The notes: generated by a model from the sequence alone, not told the origin. A stretch of DNA of 64,000 nt from Zizania palustris (GCA_019279435.1 JAAALK010000289.1:84909023-84973022); one strand, 5' to 3'. Shown: positions 20,441-33,205, numbered from the stretch's first letter. Program-made: numbers and translations.

Positions 20441-22719
20441 TCAAACCATCTCATTGAGATCTTCAAGTGTCAAGTTGGCAACCATGGTCTCTGAAACCTC
20501 CAAGTCATTGAGAATAGATTCAATCCATTTACTAGAATCTAAAAATTATAAAACAAGAGGTATTAGTAGATAACAATATAACATAGAGTGCTAAATGTTA
20601 AATGAATGATCTAAAAATAACAAGTATATGAGTAGTCACCTCTCCTAGCTGCAGCCACCCAATCTTTAGTACACACTAGTGCTTCCACAATTTCAGGTTC
20701 AAGACGACTACGGAAAGGATCAATAACACGCCCACCCGCACTAAAAGCAGATTCTGAAGCAACAGTAGAAACTTGCATGGACAAGACATCACGGGCAAGA
20801 AGAGCTAGAATAGGATATACATCCTTATGAGCTTTCCACCATGACAATACATCAAATTGTTCAGTGACAAGAACAAATAAGGGATCTTCTGCCAAGTATT
20901 TATCCAAGTCACTTATATTGCTTGTGCTACTAACCCGTGAAGCATACATGTATCTTCGAAAATCAACATCCTCATCATCAATCACATTACTTTCATTTGT
21001 TTCAGTACTGACATTAGGAATAGGAGTAGTAGCAGTGTTTGAAGCAGCATATTCTGCATACATTTCTCTAATAATAGACATAAACTCTTCTAGAGCTGCA
21101 AGATATACCTTCCCATTAATCCCATACAACCTTTTCAACCTATATTCCACTGCCTTTTGTCTATACCTAGGATCAAGAAAATATGCCACAACAAGAGCAA
21201 GATTTGACCTCTTCCAATACTTGTCAAATTTTTTATACATAGAGATGGCCATGACTTTGATAGTCTCATCATTACTTTTACACCATTCATAAATTTGAGA
21301 CTTTATTCCACAAAAGCTTTGATAAAAGAGATTTGCAGTTGGATATAAAGTACCTGAGAATAGCTTTGTGACATCATCAAACATCTTTAAGCATGTGCAT
21401 AATGTTGCTGCCATATCCCAATCCTTGTTTGATGGTGCTATTTTCTCATACTTTTTCTTTTCAATTTCATAAAGTCTTTCAAATGCGGCTCTATAATATA
21501 TCGCATCCGACAACATATGGTATGTTGAGTTCCATCTAGTTGTAACATCCAATGAGAGTCCCCTCTTTGTGTCTAACTCACACTCAGTTGCACATTTTAA
21601 AAATTCCTCCATTTGCAAGGGAGAGCACTTGACAAGTAATACAAATGACCGAATATTTAAAACTGCATCACTAATTTGTGCCAATCCATCTCTAGCAACT
21701 AGATTAAGTATATGATTAGCACATCTCACATGAAAAAAAGCACCACCACGTACTAGAGGGGACTTCTTATTCAACACATCAATAACATCTTTAACACAAA
21801 CATCATTTGCTGCAGCATTGTCCAATGTTAAAGAAAACATTTTCTTCTCTATAAACCACTTATGTAAGCATGAGGTCAATGCATTAGCTAAGTTAACACC
21901 TGTATGATGCCCTTTTACATGCATGAACTTAATAATCCTTTTCTGAATACTCCAATTTTCATCAATCCAATGAATTGTGACACACATATAACCTTTGTTT
22001 TGGTTTGAGGTCCACATATCCATGGTTGCACTAAAGCGGGCATTAACAGTTTTTAGATGATCATACAACCTTTTCCATTCTTCTGAAAATAGATTAAGTA
22101 TATCCTTCCTAATAGTCATGCGACTCTTGATAGGAAAGGTAGGTCGCAATGATTTGATGAAGTCCACAAAATACTCATGATCAGCAATATTAAAAGGATA
22201 TACGTGCATGATAATTGCTAAATAAAATTTCCGCAATGAAGCATCTTGATCATACCTATAAGGCTCAATAGAAGTTGCACCAGAATCTTTCTTCTCCAAT
22301 TTTAACTGTTGTTGTCCAGGGTTCACATTATGGGTTTTTGTGTGGTTTAGGAACACCGTTGTGCCATTCCTACTATTGCGCCTAGCCTGATAGTTGCAAT
22401 AGTTGCACTTTGCCCACTCTTCTTTCACCTTCTGACCATTGACGTCAATCCACTTATCAAATTTTGTATAGTGCATCCATGCTGGTGAGGTGCTCTTCTT
22501 TTGTTTTTTTCCTTCGGGCAAATCTTTTGTTTCATTATCCCTATCTCGTGCATTCTTGCTCTTATTTTCAACATCAGTAATAGTGATAGGGCCGGTAATT
22601 TCATTCCCACTGGTCCCAGTTGGTGCCTTTTGTGGTTCTTCATTTGGAGCTGGAGATGATCCCACCAAACTTTGGCATTTTCTACCGGTTGATTGTGTAG
22701 CTTCTGTTTGAGATGTCAT
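20441..22719 (-). CDS. hAT transposase, BED zinc-finger type
   Basis: Cuts and joins the hAT element. The first exon (22719-20640, ATG at 22719) encodes about 693 residues without a stop. Residues of about 78-130 form a BED zinc finger (CNYC, then HTKTH). A DMWTSNQNKGYM motif near residue 240 carries the first catalytic Asp of the RNase H-like fold, SLTLDNAAAND near residue 300 the second, and the C-terminal ASESAFSAGGRVIDPFRSRL block is the hAT dimerisation domain. Read through, the frame ends GDYSYTCYF and stop (702 aa). I favour splicing at GTGACT (20639) to an acceptor tttttag at 20539, adding DSSKWIESILNDLEVSE and ending at 20441, total about 725 aa, because the downstream exon stays open and acidic as expected. 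Length and motifs are those of an intact RICESLEEPER/ZBED-type transposase; activity is not shown. A nearby 5' UTR intron is likely. Confidence 0.9.
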
Positions 22720-23529
22720 TTGTCACTTGTGTCTTTACAACCCTGCAAAAACATTATAGTAAGCTATCTTTTCATTATTTCATAGCTATTTCAATTTTTC
22801 ATAATTTCATTGGCAACAAAACAACTATAGATCCATCAGGGAAAAGGTCCTATCTAAACCTAACAACTTTCTTTTGAGTTCTGCTTTTTATTTTCTGTGA
22901 GCATGGGATGTTTGCTCCAAGTTTCACAAGCAACCTATACAAGTAAGACAGTTATGAGACCATGAGATGTTGCCAATGAACACTGCAACCACCATCACTG
23001 GCATCACATTCAGCATGTAACTTCTTAACATGAGCGTACAAAATACCAACCAGCATATATATCTTCGCTTATATTAATCACACGAGATGCCTTGCTTATG
23101 CCACCTCTGGTTATATGAAATATCCAGATCCGATCAAAAACATCAGGAAAGGAGGTGAGGGCCGAGGCCCGAGGGGTAGGGGGAGCCGGGGAGGACGGCG
23201 TACCCAGTAGGCGGCGGTGAAGCCGGCGATGCCGAAGCCGGAAGTCCCCAGCGGTAGAGGAAGGCAGGACCGCAGGAAGCCGCCGCTGCGCCGCAGGAAG
23301 CCGATGCTGAAGTCGCTGAGCCGCCGACGGACGACGGTGTAGGTTTAGGAGAGGAGAATGGAGAACTGCCGAACTGGAGTCTAGGTCTGCCGGTCTGGAG
23401 TCTGGAGAAGCCGAGAAGCCGCCCATCCATGCGGTCATCGCCTCATCGGGTCATGCGGAAGCCACAAGCCAGAGCAGCAGAGCTATTGACTATTGGGCTT
23501 TTAGGCTTTGGACTAGCTCACTGGCCGGG

Positions 23530-23745
23530 CCCAATAAAATCGGATTATCCGATTTTTTAACAGTCGGATAATCCGAATTAATTATCGGATAATCCGAATC
23601 CGTCAGATTTTACTATTATCATATCCGTATCCGCATCCGCATAAAAAAATCCAAATCCGGATCCGAATCCGTCGGATTTCAAAAAATTACTACCGTATCC
23701 TCATTCTGACCGGATCGGATCGGATAATATCCGATCCGATTTCAC
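23530..23745. repeat. hAT right subterminal atccg cluster
   Basis: Dense run of ggattatccga, gtccgtatccgcatccgca and related words just inside the right TIR, mirroring the left cluster. hAT transposases bind such subterminal motifs (known for Ac); here the binding role is inferred. Confidence 0.65.
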
Positions 23746-24751
23746 CCCTACTAGAAGAAGCATACAGCTCTACGAAAGCTTCAACCATAGAAAAAGAACC
23801 ATGGCGGCGCACAGTTTTCTCTAAAACAAAACAGAAAGTGCCAGCGCTCGGTGTATCTCAGTCGACAAAAACTACAGTACTGTTGTGCACTGTTCCTTGT
23901 AAGAAATAAATAGCAAGAAAGGTAAATCCAAATCAGAGCAAGAACTTGCAAAGATTCAATCCATAAAGATGAACATAAATTTTTGGAGAAAATCAATGCA
24001 TAACTGAAAGAAAAAATTTTGGTTCTAATTGAAGTGGGCAACCCTAGCTAACCCTTAGGTATGGAGGCCTTTACATAGGCTCACCTTAGGGTTAAAGTTG
24101 ATAGTATTTACCTAAATACCATGGTGTATTTTCAGAATTACAAATTCTGAAAAATACACTAATGTTGACTCTAATTTATTACAACATTGACCCTATACTT
24201 TTAATATATTTTCAGTATTTTGATAATTCTGAAAAATACTAAAAGTTTACACTTAATCTAAATTATTGAACGACAATAAACTCCTATTTATTGAAATTTA
24301 AAAACATTTAGATATGAGACTCTTTTCAGCAAAAACCGAAAAAGCCTCCCATATCATCAACGTTTGTCATCAGTCTGCGAACTCGACTGCCAGTAAGTCT
24401 CTCCCGCTCTCGATCCCTCAAGCCACCTTGTCACTTGTACTGGCTTCCCTTTCACTGACTTGAACGATACCTTGTCTCGATCAACCGTTATCCCATGTCT
24501 TTCTTCGTCTCCATACGTACAAGTAAGGTCACTTTCAACTCCAATTGGCATCCTCGACCATCTGGCATTACACTCTCTGTCTAACCCTGATCACTTGCCA
24601 TCGATAGTTGACAAGTATCTCAACCCTGCACACACAAGACAAGCACAAACACACACACCTCCATGCAACCCATACATAAACACCATAGCCAACTTCGTCA
24701 ATCACTCATCATAAAACTAGAACCACAATGAAAACCTCACTTGGTTTCTCA

Positions 24752-25880
24752 ATCTCCCCCTTGATGAGTGCATTGACAATCCAAGTTAAAGGAAGTTAAA
24801 AATCAAGTTCAGCACACAAGTGACCAAGAAATCTCTAGATAGAGCAAAAAGAAGTATGTCACTTGAAAAAGGATGATAGAACAAAACTAAAAGACAAGCT
24901 ACCTCAAAAACTCAATTAGGCAACAACAAAAAATTACATGAACTCTCCCTCTTTGGAAATACAGATATCAAGATAGCAACATGAGATGTGAGGATAAAGT
25001 GTAAATGCAATGCTTCTGGAAAATGAGTAAGTTCAATTACAGTACAAACAAGCATTGTGCCTCAAATGTTGTCCTAGCCAACTGTATGACAATCTCGAAT
25101 GTATACAATCTAAGTAACAACAAGAGCAAGCATTTTCATGTTTTAGCAAATAAAAGCATCACTACTAAGACTAGTGTACTAGACATGGCAAGGTAAGAGA
25201 TGCAAAAGCTAATCAAATACTAACCAGATAAGCATATCCCACTACAACGAGGTGCAGCAAACTTGATATGCGAGGAAATTATACTTTTTATTCTTCATTT
25301 AAGTGCCGAGGGTTATTTGCAAGTCAACCTTATGCTAACTGACCAAACCAAGCCTAGGTTGAAACCATTAGAAGCTTAAAGCATTGATCTTGGTACACAC
25401 TTCAATGTCCCAGTTCATACCAAAGTCCTATGGTAAGCAGTCTAGAACAGAGTAGTGTGACAATGCAAACCCACCTGTATATTTTCAATTTTAGCACAAG
25501 ATAAATATTTTTCATTTCATTTTCATTTTTCATCATTTTCATCATTTTTTAAATTTTTAGCATAATATGATCAAGTTGCCTATTAGCATCCAAGTGTAAA
25601 GGACAAAGCTATCAGGTATGCAAAGAATAGCAAATGAACCCTAACCTATTCATGCTAGTTTCTAGACTAAGTAGTGACCATTTTCAAATTTTCACAAACA
25701 AAATCCATGCTCAAGACAGGTATTAGATGTATTCAATCCAAGCATAATCAACAGAAGTATGAGATAGTATTATACAGGCATAATAAAGCATGTACATGTA
25801 AAAACAATTAATCATATTATAGAAGCATATGCAATAGTACACAACTCCCCCTCACATGATGCCATAAGGATGACAAATGC
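24752..25880 (-). other. Copia C 3' untranslated internal region
   Basis: AT-rich DNA between the end of pol and the 3' LTR with purine tract aagggggagat (24752-24762). It is the counterpart of the 60960-61945 region of D (shared words such as atgattaattg.ttttacatgtacatgc and gaaccgggtgggtttgc-like blocks). I see no gene. An env-like frame was looked for and not found. Confidence 0.6.
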
Positions 25881-25899
25881 AAGCTCTCCACTAAAAAAT

Positions 25900-28800
25900 G
25901 AAAAACGTGAAGCATCGAGAGGCTTGGTAAAAATATCTACAAACTGGTTCTGGGTATCAACAAAGCGCAAAACGATATCACCCTTCTCATTGTGATCTCG
26001 AAATTATAACGCACATCAATGTGTTTGGTCCTAGAATGTTGTACTGGGTTGTTTGCAAAGCTAATCGCACTCGTGTTATCACAAAATAGTGGAACTCCTT
26101 TAAAATCCAACCCAAAGTCCCACAAAGTATAAACCATCCACAAAATCAGTGCGCAACAGCTAGCGGCAGCTACATATTCAACCTCGGCTATAGATTGTGC
26201 AACGCTAGACTATTTGTGAGAAGACCAACACACAAGAGAAGAACCCAGAAAGTGATAAGTCCTAGACGTACTCTTGCGATCAATACGACATCCAACAAAA
26301 TCAGCATCAGAAAAACCTCTCAAGCATAATGAAGATGATGCAGAATACCAAATGCCAAATTCAAGAGTGTGCTTGAGATACCTTAGAATGTGTTTGACAG
26401 CTTGATGATGTGAAGCCCTGGGAGAAGCTTGATAATGAGCGCACAGACACACTGCAAAGTGTATGTCTAGCCTCGTAATCGTCAAGTAGAGGAGGGATCT
26501 GATCATACTCCGGAACTCCTTCTGGTCCACTTCTTCTCCATCTTCGTCTGGATCAAGTGCAATGTAACCATTGGGGTAGCAAGTGGTTTTGCATATGTCA
26601 TGTCAAAGCGTTTTAGCAGGTCTTTAGTGTATTTTGTATGATGTACAAAAGTTCCTTGTTTGCTTTGCTTGATTTGCAAACCAAGGAAGAAGGTCAGCTC
26701 GCCCATCATCGACATCTCGAATTCCCTGCTCATAGATTAAGAAAACTTTGCCACAAGAGTATGAGATGAACCACCAAAAATTATGTCATCAACATAAATC
26801 TGAACAAGTAAGAAATCTTTGCCATGCATGAGAGTGAACAAGGTCTTATCAACACAGCCCATTTTGTACCCGTGCTCAACCAAGAAGTTCCTAAGGCGGT
26901 TGTACCAAGCCCTAGGAGCTTGCTTGAGCCCATATAAAGCTTTGTGAAGTTTAAAGACTCTATGGGGTACTTGGGATATTCAAATCCAGGAGGTTGCTTG
27001 ACATACATATCTTCTCCAATAAAACCATTAAGCAAAGTGCTTTTTACATCTATTTGATAAAGTTTAAAACCACGAGACGATGCAAATGCAAGCAAGATCC
27101 TAATGGCCTCAAGTCGAGCTACCGGTGCAAATGTTTCTCCAAAATCAATCCCCTCGACTTGAGTATAACCCTGAGCCACAAGTCTAGCCTATTTTCTCAC
27201 TATAGCCCCATCCTCCCCTGTTTGTTTTTGAAAATCCATTTTGTTCCAATGATATGAATGTTACGGGGCAGATCAACAAGAATCCAAACTGGATTTCTAT
27301 CAAAATTTTCAAGCTCCTCATGCACGACATTGATCCAACTTGCATTAGACAAAGCATGACTAACATATAATGGCTCAAAATTAGTGGCAAATGCGGAATC
27401 AACAAAGTGAGCATGAGATCGGGTTACTCTTTCATTTAGCTCACCGATGATCTGCTCAGGAGGATGCATTCTCTGAATGCGACACGGTGCTTCTCTTTGC
27501 GACAGGATCTCCCCCTCAACTCTTGCTGAAGTTTGCTCCAAGCTTACATAAGTAGAGTCTTCAAGTCCTCTTATTGATGTAGACGAAGCTTCTGGAGATG
27601 TCGTAGAGGGAGGTAGTGGTGCAATATCATGATCTTCAACATCTGAAGATTCCTCTTCCTCAATGATCGTTTCACTCATATCGTGCTCACTCGCAAATCT
27701 AAAAGCAAGACTAACACATGGAGAAGTTTCATCAAGCGATACATCACAAGATTCGACTACAGTGTTAGTTTCAAGATTGAAGATATGATAAGAGTGACCA
27801 TGCAAGGAATAGCCCAGAAAGATTCCATCAGATGCACGTGACTCAAATTTGTCCAAATTACCTCGCTTTAGGATGAAGCACCAGCATCCAAATATTCTTA
27901 AGTGAGTGACCTTGGGCTTCCTCCCAAAGCAAAGTTCATAGGACGTCACATTCAACAGGAAGCACAAAAAGATCCTATTAGAGATGTAGCATGCTGTACT
28001 CAAGGCTTCAGCCCAAAATTTTCTTGGAGTCCTATGCTCGTTGAGCATCATCCTAGCCATCTCCACAAGTGTGCGATTTTTCCTCTCAACAACACCGTTT
28101 TGTTGAGGGACTCTTGGAGCAGAAAACTTATGCCCAATTCCATGTTCAAGGCAAAAATCTGCAAAACATCTGTTCTTGAACTCGGTGTCGTTGTCACTCC
28201 GAATGGCTTTCATTGCACTAGAGAGTTCATTGAATAGCCTCAATGCTAAGCTTGGAAAGTGTATAAACACTTCATCCATGTTTACAAGAAAGAAAACCCA
28301 AGAGTAACTAGATTAGTCGTCAACAATAACAAGAACATACCATTTACCGCCTAAAGAGCAAACCCGTGATAGACCTACAGTGTCCATATGAAGAAGCTCT
28401 CTGGGTCACTCAGTCATCACCATGTTTATGGGTGAATGGGAAGCGACAACCATTTTTCCAAGACGACAAGGAGCACAAATCAGGTTCTTCTCAAATTTGA
28501 GCTTGGTCAATCCTCGGATGAGTCCTAGGGCACTCAGTGGAGCAAGAAGATCAAATCTCATGTGTCCTAGTCACCTATGCCACATCTAAAGCTCGGAAGA
28601 AGGCTCAACTAAAAGGCAATGAGAAGAACCAAATGATTGAGAGAAATCAGCTCCAAACACTCTCCCTACTCTCAAAATTTTGCAAATTAAAGCACTAGAG
28701 AAATCAAGCACATGAGAGCATCACGACCAAAGTGTACCTCAAAAGCCTCATCAAGCAATTGAGAGGCAAAAAGCAAGTTATAGCCCAAGTCCTCAACCAA

Positions 28801-28960
28801 TGCAACATTTAAGAGAGTGAAGTTTTAATTGATTCTAATCATATCTTGGCCTTTCACTCTACTTTTATGATTGTTTCCAAAAGTGATGTGTTCTCGTTGC
28901 TTGGTTAAGGTGAACCTGGAGAACAATGATGACTTTCTGGTCATGAAGCGCGAACAACTG
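25900..28960 (-). pseudogene. Copia C pol: integrase, RT, RNase H
   Basis: Degenerate Ty1/copia Pol on the minus strand in the order integrase, RT, RNase H. The integrase shows the HHCC part (LWHRWLGH, CAPCRLGKM), LLHMDTVG, AIRSDNDTEFKN and PQQNGVVERKNRTLVEMAR, so D, D and E are all present. RT shows GYTQVEGIDFGETFAPVAR, DVKSTLLNG and IYVDDIIFGGSS with its YVDD intact. RNase H shows LDIHFAVCLCAHYQASPR, RGFSDADFVGC and KHIDVRYNFEI. Many stops and frame changes split it (for example near 27190, 26780 and 26210), so no product is expected. Because the motifs are intact although the frame is not, decay is by point changes rather than by loss of domains. Confidence 0.87.
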
Positions 28961-29039
28961 GAATAAATAATCCACTTGTTCTCCAGACTTCCATGCCTTC
29001 CCTACACAGAGATCGAAGACCTCGAGTACTCAGTGCTGG

Positions 29040-31407
29040 GGTTAGTAATAAAATGTTTAGGTATCCAGCACTGAACAACTCAAGAGTTAGGCAAAACAGA
29101 AGACTGTGTAGGAAGAGAGTAATAATGAAAGCGAGGTCTTCTTGCAAAGTGTTGAGGTCTCCTAAAATGACTTAGACCAAAACCTCTAACACGTGGTCTA
29201 ACATCATATGAAGCATGATGTAAACCACGATGCGTATAGTCACTCATATAATCATGAGGAGCCTCAAAATCAGAATAAGTGTGATAACCATACTCATGCA
29301 AGTCAAAAGATGGATAATACAAATCATGAAAGTTCATAGCATGAGCAAGACGTTCATCCTTGATACGACGATAACAAAACCCAATCAAATGTCCTACACG
29401 ATGACAATAAGAGCAATGAAAAACTTTATTGTGTGTAGGTTCATAAGTTTCTGGTGCAAACCTCACAATTTTTCTTGGTTTTTGCTTGGAGTCTGTCTTT
29501 GGTGGTGGAATGATTATCCTTTTAGGTTGGGTAGGATTCTTGGCTTTCTGAGTGGTGTCTAACTAGGCTCTCTCTTTCTCAAGGGTAGTAGGTAGAGTGA
29601 ACATAGTTTTCCTTGGGGTATTTGGTGTAATTCTCTCATAACCCAACCCTAGAGCTAACCATGCCCTGTCAACACACATTCTACTTTTATCCAAAAGCAA
29701 ATCAATTTTACCCTTCCCTTCGGTACACTTATCCACCATGGAAAGAAGATAATCATTCTCACACTTAAGTTTTTTGACTTGCTCTCTAGCGAAGTTGAGT
29801 TAGTCCTTAAGGATGATATAGATGGAACATGACGGCTGCACATCCTTAGAACACTGAGCACTCTCAAATCTAGACTTAAGTTCATCAACATGCTTATCTC
29901 TCAAATTAATGCTTTCAACAAGTAAAGAGCAATTCAAGCATTCATTGATTACATAAGGACTAGACTCCCCCTCCAAAAGTTATTTATGAACAATTTCAAG
30001 TTTTTCAAGATTTTGAGCATGAATCAGACGCAACTGAGCAAGTTCATTCATTACAACAAGACAAGACTCACATTCAACATTTTCAAACTTAGACTTCAAC
30101 AAGACAAGTTCAGTAGAAAGAGATTCAATTTTGAATTTTAGTTCATTTCGTTCTTTAGCAGTAAGTTTGAGTAGTCTATCTTGTGAAATGAATGCATCAT
30201 GTAATTCATCATTTTGATCAAGAAGCTGATCATGAGATAAACTAACCTCAGATGAGTCTAGCTCATCGCTGTCGTGCTTGTCATTTGCTATGAAGCAAAG
30301 GCCATTGAAGTCTTTTGTCTTTTCCTTCTTTTCTTCATTCTTGCATGGCTCTTCTTTATCGGAGATTGGCTCCGCACTTGAGGTGTTGTCGATGTCACTA
30401 AGAGAAGCCACGAACGCTCTAACTACTCTTTTTGCCACTTTTCCTCTCTTTCCTTTGAAGAAGGGTTTTTTGTCTCTTTTATGGTGTTTGTGTTCATGTT
30501 CATTCTTTGATTTTAGTTTTGGGCAATTATCTTTGATATGATTAAGATCACCGCACTCAAAACATCCTTGAGAGCCTCCTCTCCTTTGATCTCTTCTATC
30601 ATTGTAGAATCTAGTGAATTTTTTGACTATGAGAGCAAGCTCCTAATCGTCCAATGTGTCCACTTGTTCTTTAGTGATAGAGAGCAAAGAAGACAAGACA
30701 AAACCTCCAGAAAAGGCACAAACTCCAGAAAGATTACCCACAGATTAGGTGCCACTGCTAGAACTGGAAACTAGTGCCATGGATTGTGGCAAAGAGTTCC
30801 CAATTCCAGAACGAGATGCCTTGGCAATCTCAGTGGACTTAAGCGTACTAAAAAGTTAATCGCAAGTCAAAGTGTCAAATCTCGTGGAATCTTCAATACT
30901 AGAGATCTTTACTTCCCATATGCTATGATCAAGAGCATAGAGAAGTTTGATTGCACTGTCATGATTTGAATAAGCTAACGTCCCAGTGGAGCGCAAGTTG
31001 CTCACAATTCTATCAAATCGAGCAAACATGGTATCTACAGATTCACCGCGGCCTTGCATAAACATTTGGTATTCTTGGTTATATGTGCTTTGCCTCCTAG
31101 CCTTAATCTTAGAAGTGCCCTCATGAAAAGTTTTCAAAGTTGTCCAAATTTCTCGTGCAGTTCTAAAGTATTGCACCCTGTCAAACTCATTGTGACTCGG
31201 ACTGATGAACAGTATGTTTCTTGCTTTGCTATTACAATCGTAATGTAACTTCTCAGTCTCTGAAGTGCGGGTTTCAGGGATCACATATTGGGAATCAACA
31301 ATGTCCCAAATAGCACTTTCTTGGCTTAGTAGATAAGCCTCCATGTGCACCTTCCAATAGGCATAATCTCGACCATCAAACATCAGAATCTTAGAGTTCT
31401 TATCCAT
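29040..31407 (-). pseudogene. Copia C gag with two zinc knuckles
   Basis: ATG at 31407 starts MDKNSKILMFDGRDYAYWKV, a Gag of the UBN2/DUF4219 type (recalled). The first frame ends at 30856 (LTCD and stop). Further down the zinc knuckle CFECGDLNHIKDNC (about 30560), a coiled-coil region (30438-29980), and a second knuckle-like motif CSYCHRVGHLIGFC (about 29430-29390) follow. The homologous parts of D have the same order. Several stops and frame changes are present. Gag would form the retrotransposon particle and bind its RNA. Confidence 0.83.
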
Positions 31408-31458
31408 GTCGCCACAAGGATCACAAACCGGTTAAGGTCAACTTGTGATCTAACCATC

Positions 31459-31470
31459 TCTGATACCAAT
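31459..31470 (-). other. Copia C primer-binding site (initiator Met type)
   Basis: Minus strand reads ATTGGTATCAGAGA next to the LTR end ..CACA. TGGTATCAGAGC is the usual copia site complementary to initiator-Met tRNA; here the last matching base is changed. Confidence 0.8.
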
Positions 31471-32689
31471 TGTGGGATCAGAATGGCGACTAGAGGAGGG
31501 TGAATAGGCGCCTTAACAACTTTTTGCAAATGAGATGGCCTTTTCCCAAATACCCAACGCTCCTCCAATAGTCAATTCAATTCAGAAAACTGATTGAAAA
31601 ATTGATCACAAGTAATTAAGGTTCAGAGATAATGATCAAACCATATAATTAATCACAACTTCAAGCTGGATGACACAACAACAACAAAATGGAACACAAC
31701 ATCAAAAATACATGAACTGACGTGCAATAGTATGCCTGAATTTGGCTCTGACTAAGATGCTATGTTTCAGTGATGATGAACAAAGGCAAAGCAGATGAAT
31801 CAAAGGGCATTATGTGGCGCAGAGAGAAATAAAAAAATAGGCTAGCCACAAGAGTCCCTAAGAAATCTAGCAACAAGATGAAAATGAATAGGAGTACCAG
31901 CAACCAGAATTATGTCTGTGGATGGTAGCAAAACACGAATGAACTAGAGTCAAGTTTAGAATAAAAGTTGGCAAAGTTCTTCTTTAAAAACTACCCAGTT
32001 CTGTTGATGCATGATGGTGGCCGGTGGCAATGAACTCAAAATTACTATGAACCAGAATTCATACATCAACAAGAACTTGGATGGGCAATCAGTTTACTGT
32101 TGTATTTCCGGCAAATTGTTTAAGTTCATGCACTTACATGGAAAGGTTGTGCTTGCTCGGAAGAGTTAATCATAGGATGAAATAAGTACAGACAGAGGAG
32201 ATAAAAACTGGCTGAATAAATTTAATCCCAAGGCCGAATAGTACATGGCCTAGAAGATGAACAATGGTAGCAACAAATTACTGAACAGCCAACTAGCTAT
32301 GATGGCTTCAGGCCTGCAACAAGATCACAAGAGAGCAGTTCTTCGGCCTAGAAATGCAAACAACGTTGGCCGGCGGCAAGGATTAAAACTGATCCAGAAA
32401 AACTGGCTAAAACACGAAAGCATTGTTTCTAATCAACGACGACAACAAGAACCAACAGCAGAAGCCAAGGAATCCTAGAGATAAAGACCGAACCAGATCA
32501 ATGAACAATAAATTCCAAAAACAATTAGAACAGTACCAAAATGTGGCACACCGTGCAGTGAAACCTACGGTGGACTAAGTTTGGCACCCCTGGTGTTCTG
32601 TGACTCCGGCGTGGTGTCTCCAGAAGAACCAAAACGAGGGAGGCAACAAAAACAATCAGCAGAACTCAAGAGAATTGATTCATACCTGG
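31471..32689 (-). repeat. Copia C 5' LTR, truncated
   Basis: The first 0.9 kb from the left match the 3' LTR. It then ends abruptly at 32689 where the T3 LTR begins; about 0.7 kb of the LTR expected from the left copy is missing and does not reappear on the far side of T3. Confidence 0.75.
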
Positions 32690-33185
32690 TGTTGGGGGGA
32701 AATACTTGATCCCCAGGACCTTCGAGATTAAGTGACAAGGACAACTCATAAAGTTCTAAGCCAAAGACTTGTCTCCGAATTAATGAAGGTATAAAGCTGA
32801 AGGGTTCATCCGAACCCTGGTTCGAAGATACCCTTCTAAGATACCATACTACGGTGAGAAACAACCAGAAGGATGAGACGTCTGCCTTATCCACATCCTT
32901 CGAACCCATGTTTTCCAATTTTAGCCCTATTCGGGGTACCGAATAGTTTCCACTATGTCTGTTGTAATTGAGGGGTAAAAAGCTCTTTTCCTTAGAGTTT
33001 TTACCTATAAATAACCCCCTTCTCACCCTGTAATAGGCATCGAATATTCAGATATTGAATACACAACTTCGAACTACTTTGAACTATTATCCTATAGGGA
33101 GGCTTGAGATAGTCCGCTTCACAAACTCTTTTTTTGTTAGTTCTTAATCTTAGAAAACCTGTTAGCATAATATTTTACGCCAACA
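32690..33185 (+). repeat. T3 5' LTR
   Basis: 496 bp, TGTTGG..CCAACA, TATA box acctataaataacc at 33003-33014. It differs from the 3' LTR at many positions (I estimate well over 10 percent by eye), so if both belong to one insertion it is old. Confidence 0.85.
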
Positions 33186-33187
33186 GT

Positions 33188-33205
33188 TGGCGCCGTCCGT
33201 GGGGA
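33188..33205 (+). other. T3 primer-binding site
   Basis: tggcgccgtccgtgggga lies two bases after the 5' LTR. It starts with the TGG that pairs with a tRNA CCA end. I do not assign the tRNA. Confidence 0.8.

Larger units (their letters stand above)
19740..23750 (-). mobile_element. hAT DNA transposon, apparently complete
   Basis: A 4011 bp element with terminal inverted repeats tagtggtgaaatcggatcgg (left) and the reverse complement of taggggtgaaatcggatcgg (right), one mismatch in 20. It is flanked by the 8 bp duplication ctagaaga (19732-19739 and 23751-23758), the length expected for hAT. Both subterminal regions are full of cggat/atccg words. It encodes a transposase on the minus strand with no stop. 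The long 5' part (22740-23500) includes a GC-rich block with ORFs in several frames that look like promoter or untranslated exon sequence; a 3' splice site tttttgcag just before the ATG (near 22744) suggests a 5' UTR intron. Confidence 0.92.
18804..24751 (-). repeat. Copia C 3' LTR, split by the hAT element
   Basis: Minus-strand LTR starting TGAGAAACCAAGTGAGG at 24751 and ending ..CCGATCCCACA at 18804. Without the 4019 bp hAT and one TSD copy its length is about 1.93 kb. The first 0.9 kb from the left matches the right LTR (31471 to about 32370). Confidence 0.8.
18804..32689 (-). mobile_element. Ty1/copia element C (long LTR), with hAT inside its 3' LTR
   Basis: A minus-strand copia element. 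Its 3' LTR (18804-24751) is split by the hAT transposon; the internal region runs from 24752 to 31470; its 5' LTR starts at 31471 but is cut at 32689 by T3. The primer-binding site (tctgataccaat on +, 31459-31470) is the initiator-Met type next to the 5' LTR, and an aagggggagat purine tract lies at 24752-24762. The Gag resembles that of D. The left flank tcaca (18799-18803) would be its TSD; the partner is missing with the rest of the right LTR. The coding parts carry many stops. Confidence 0.85.

Noticed and set aside
23025..23438. 137-codon frame upstream of the hAT transposase
   Set aside because: It lies in the GC-rich 5' part next to a likely 5' UTR intron, shows no domain, and other frames are just as open.
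24752..25880. An env-like frame downstream of copia C pol
   Set aside because: Some copia elements have one, but here there is no long frame, and the D counterpart is equally without one.
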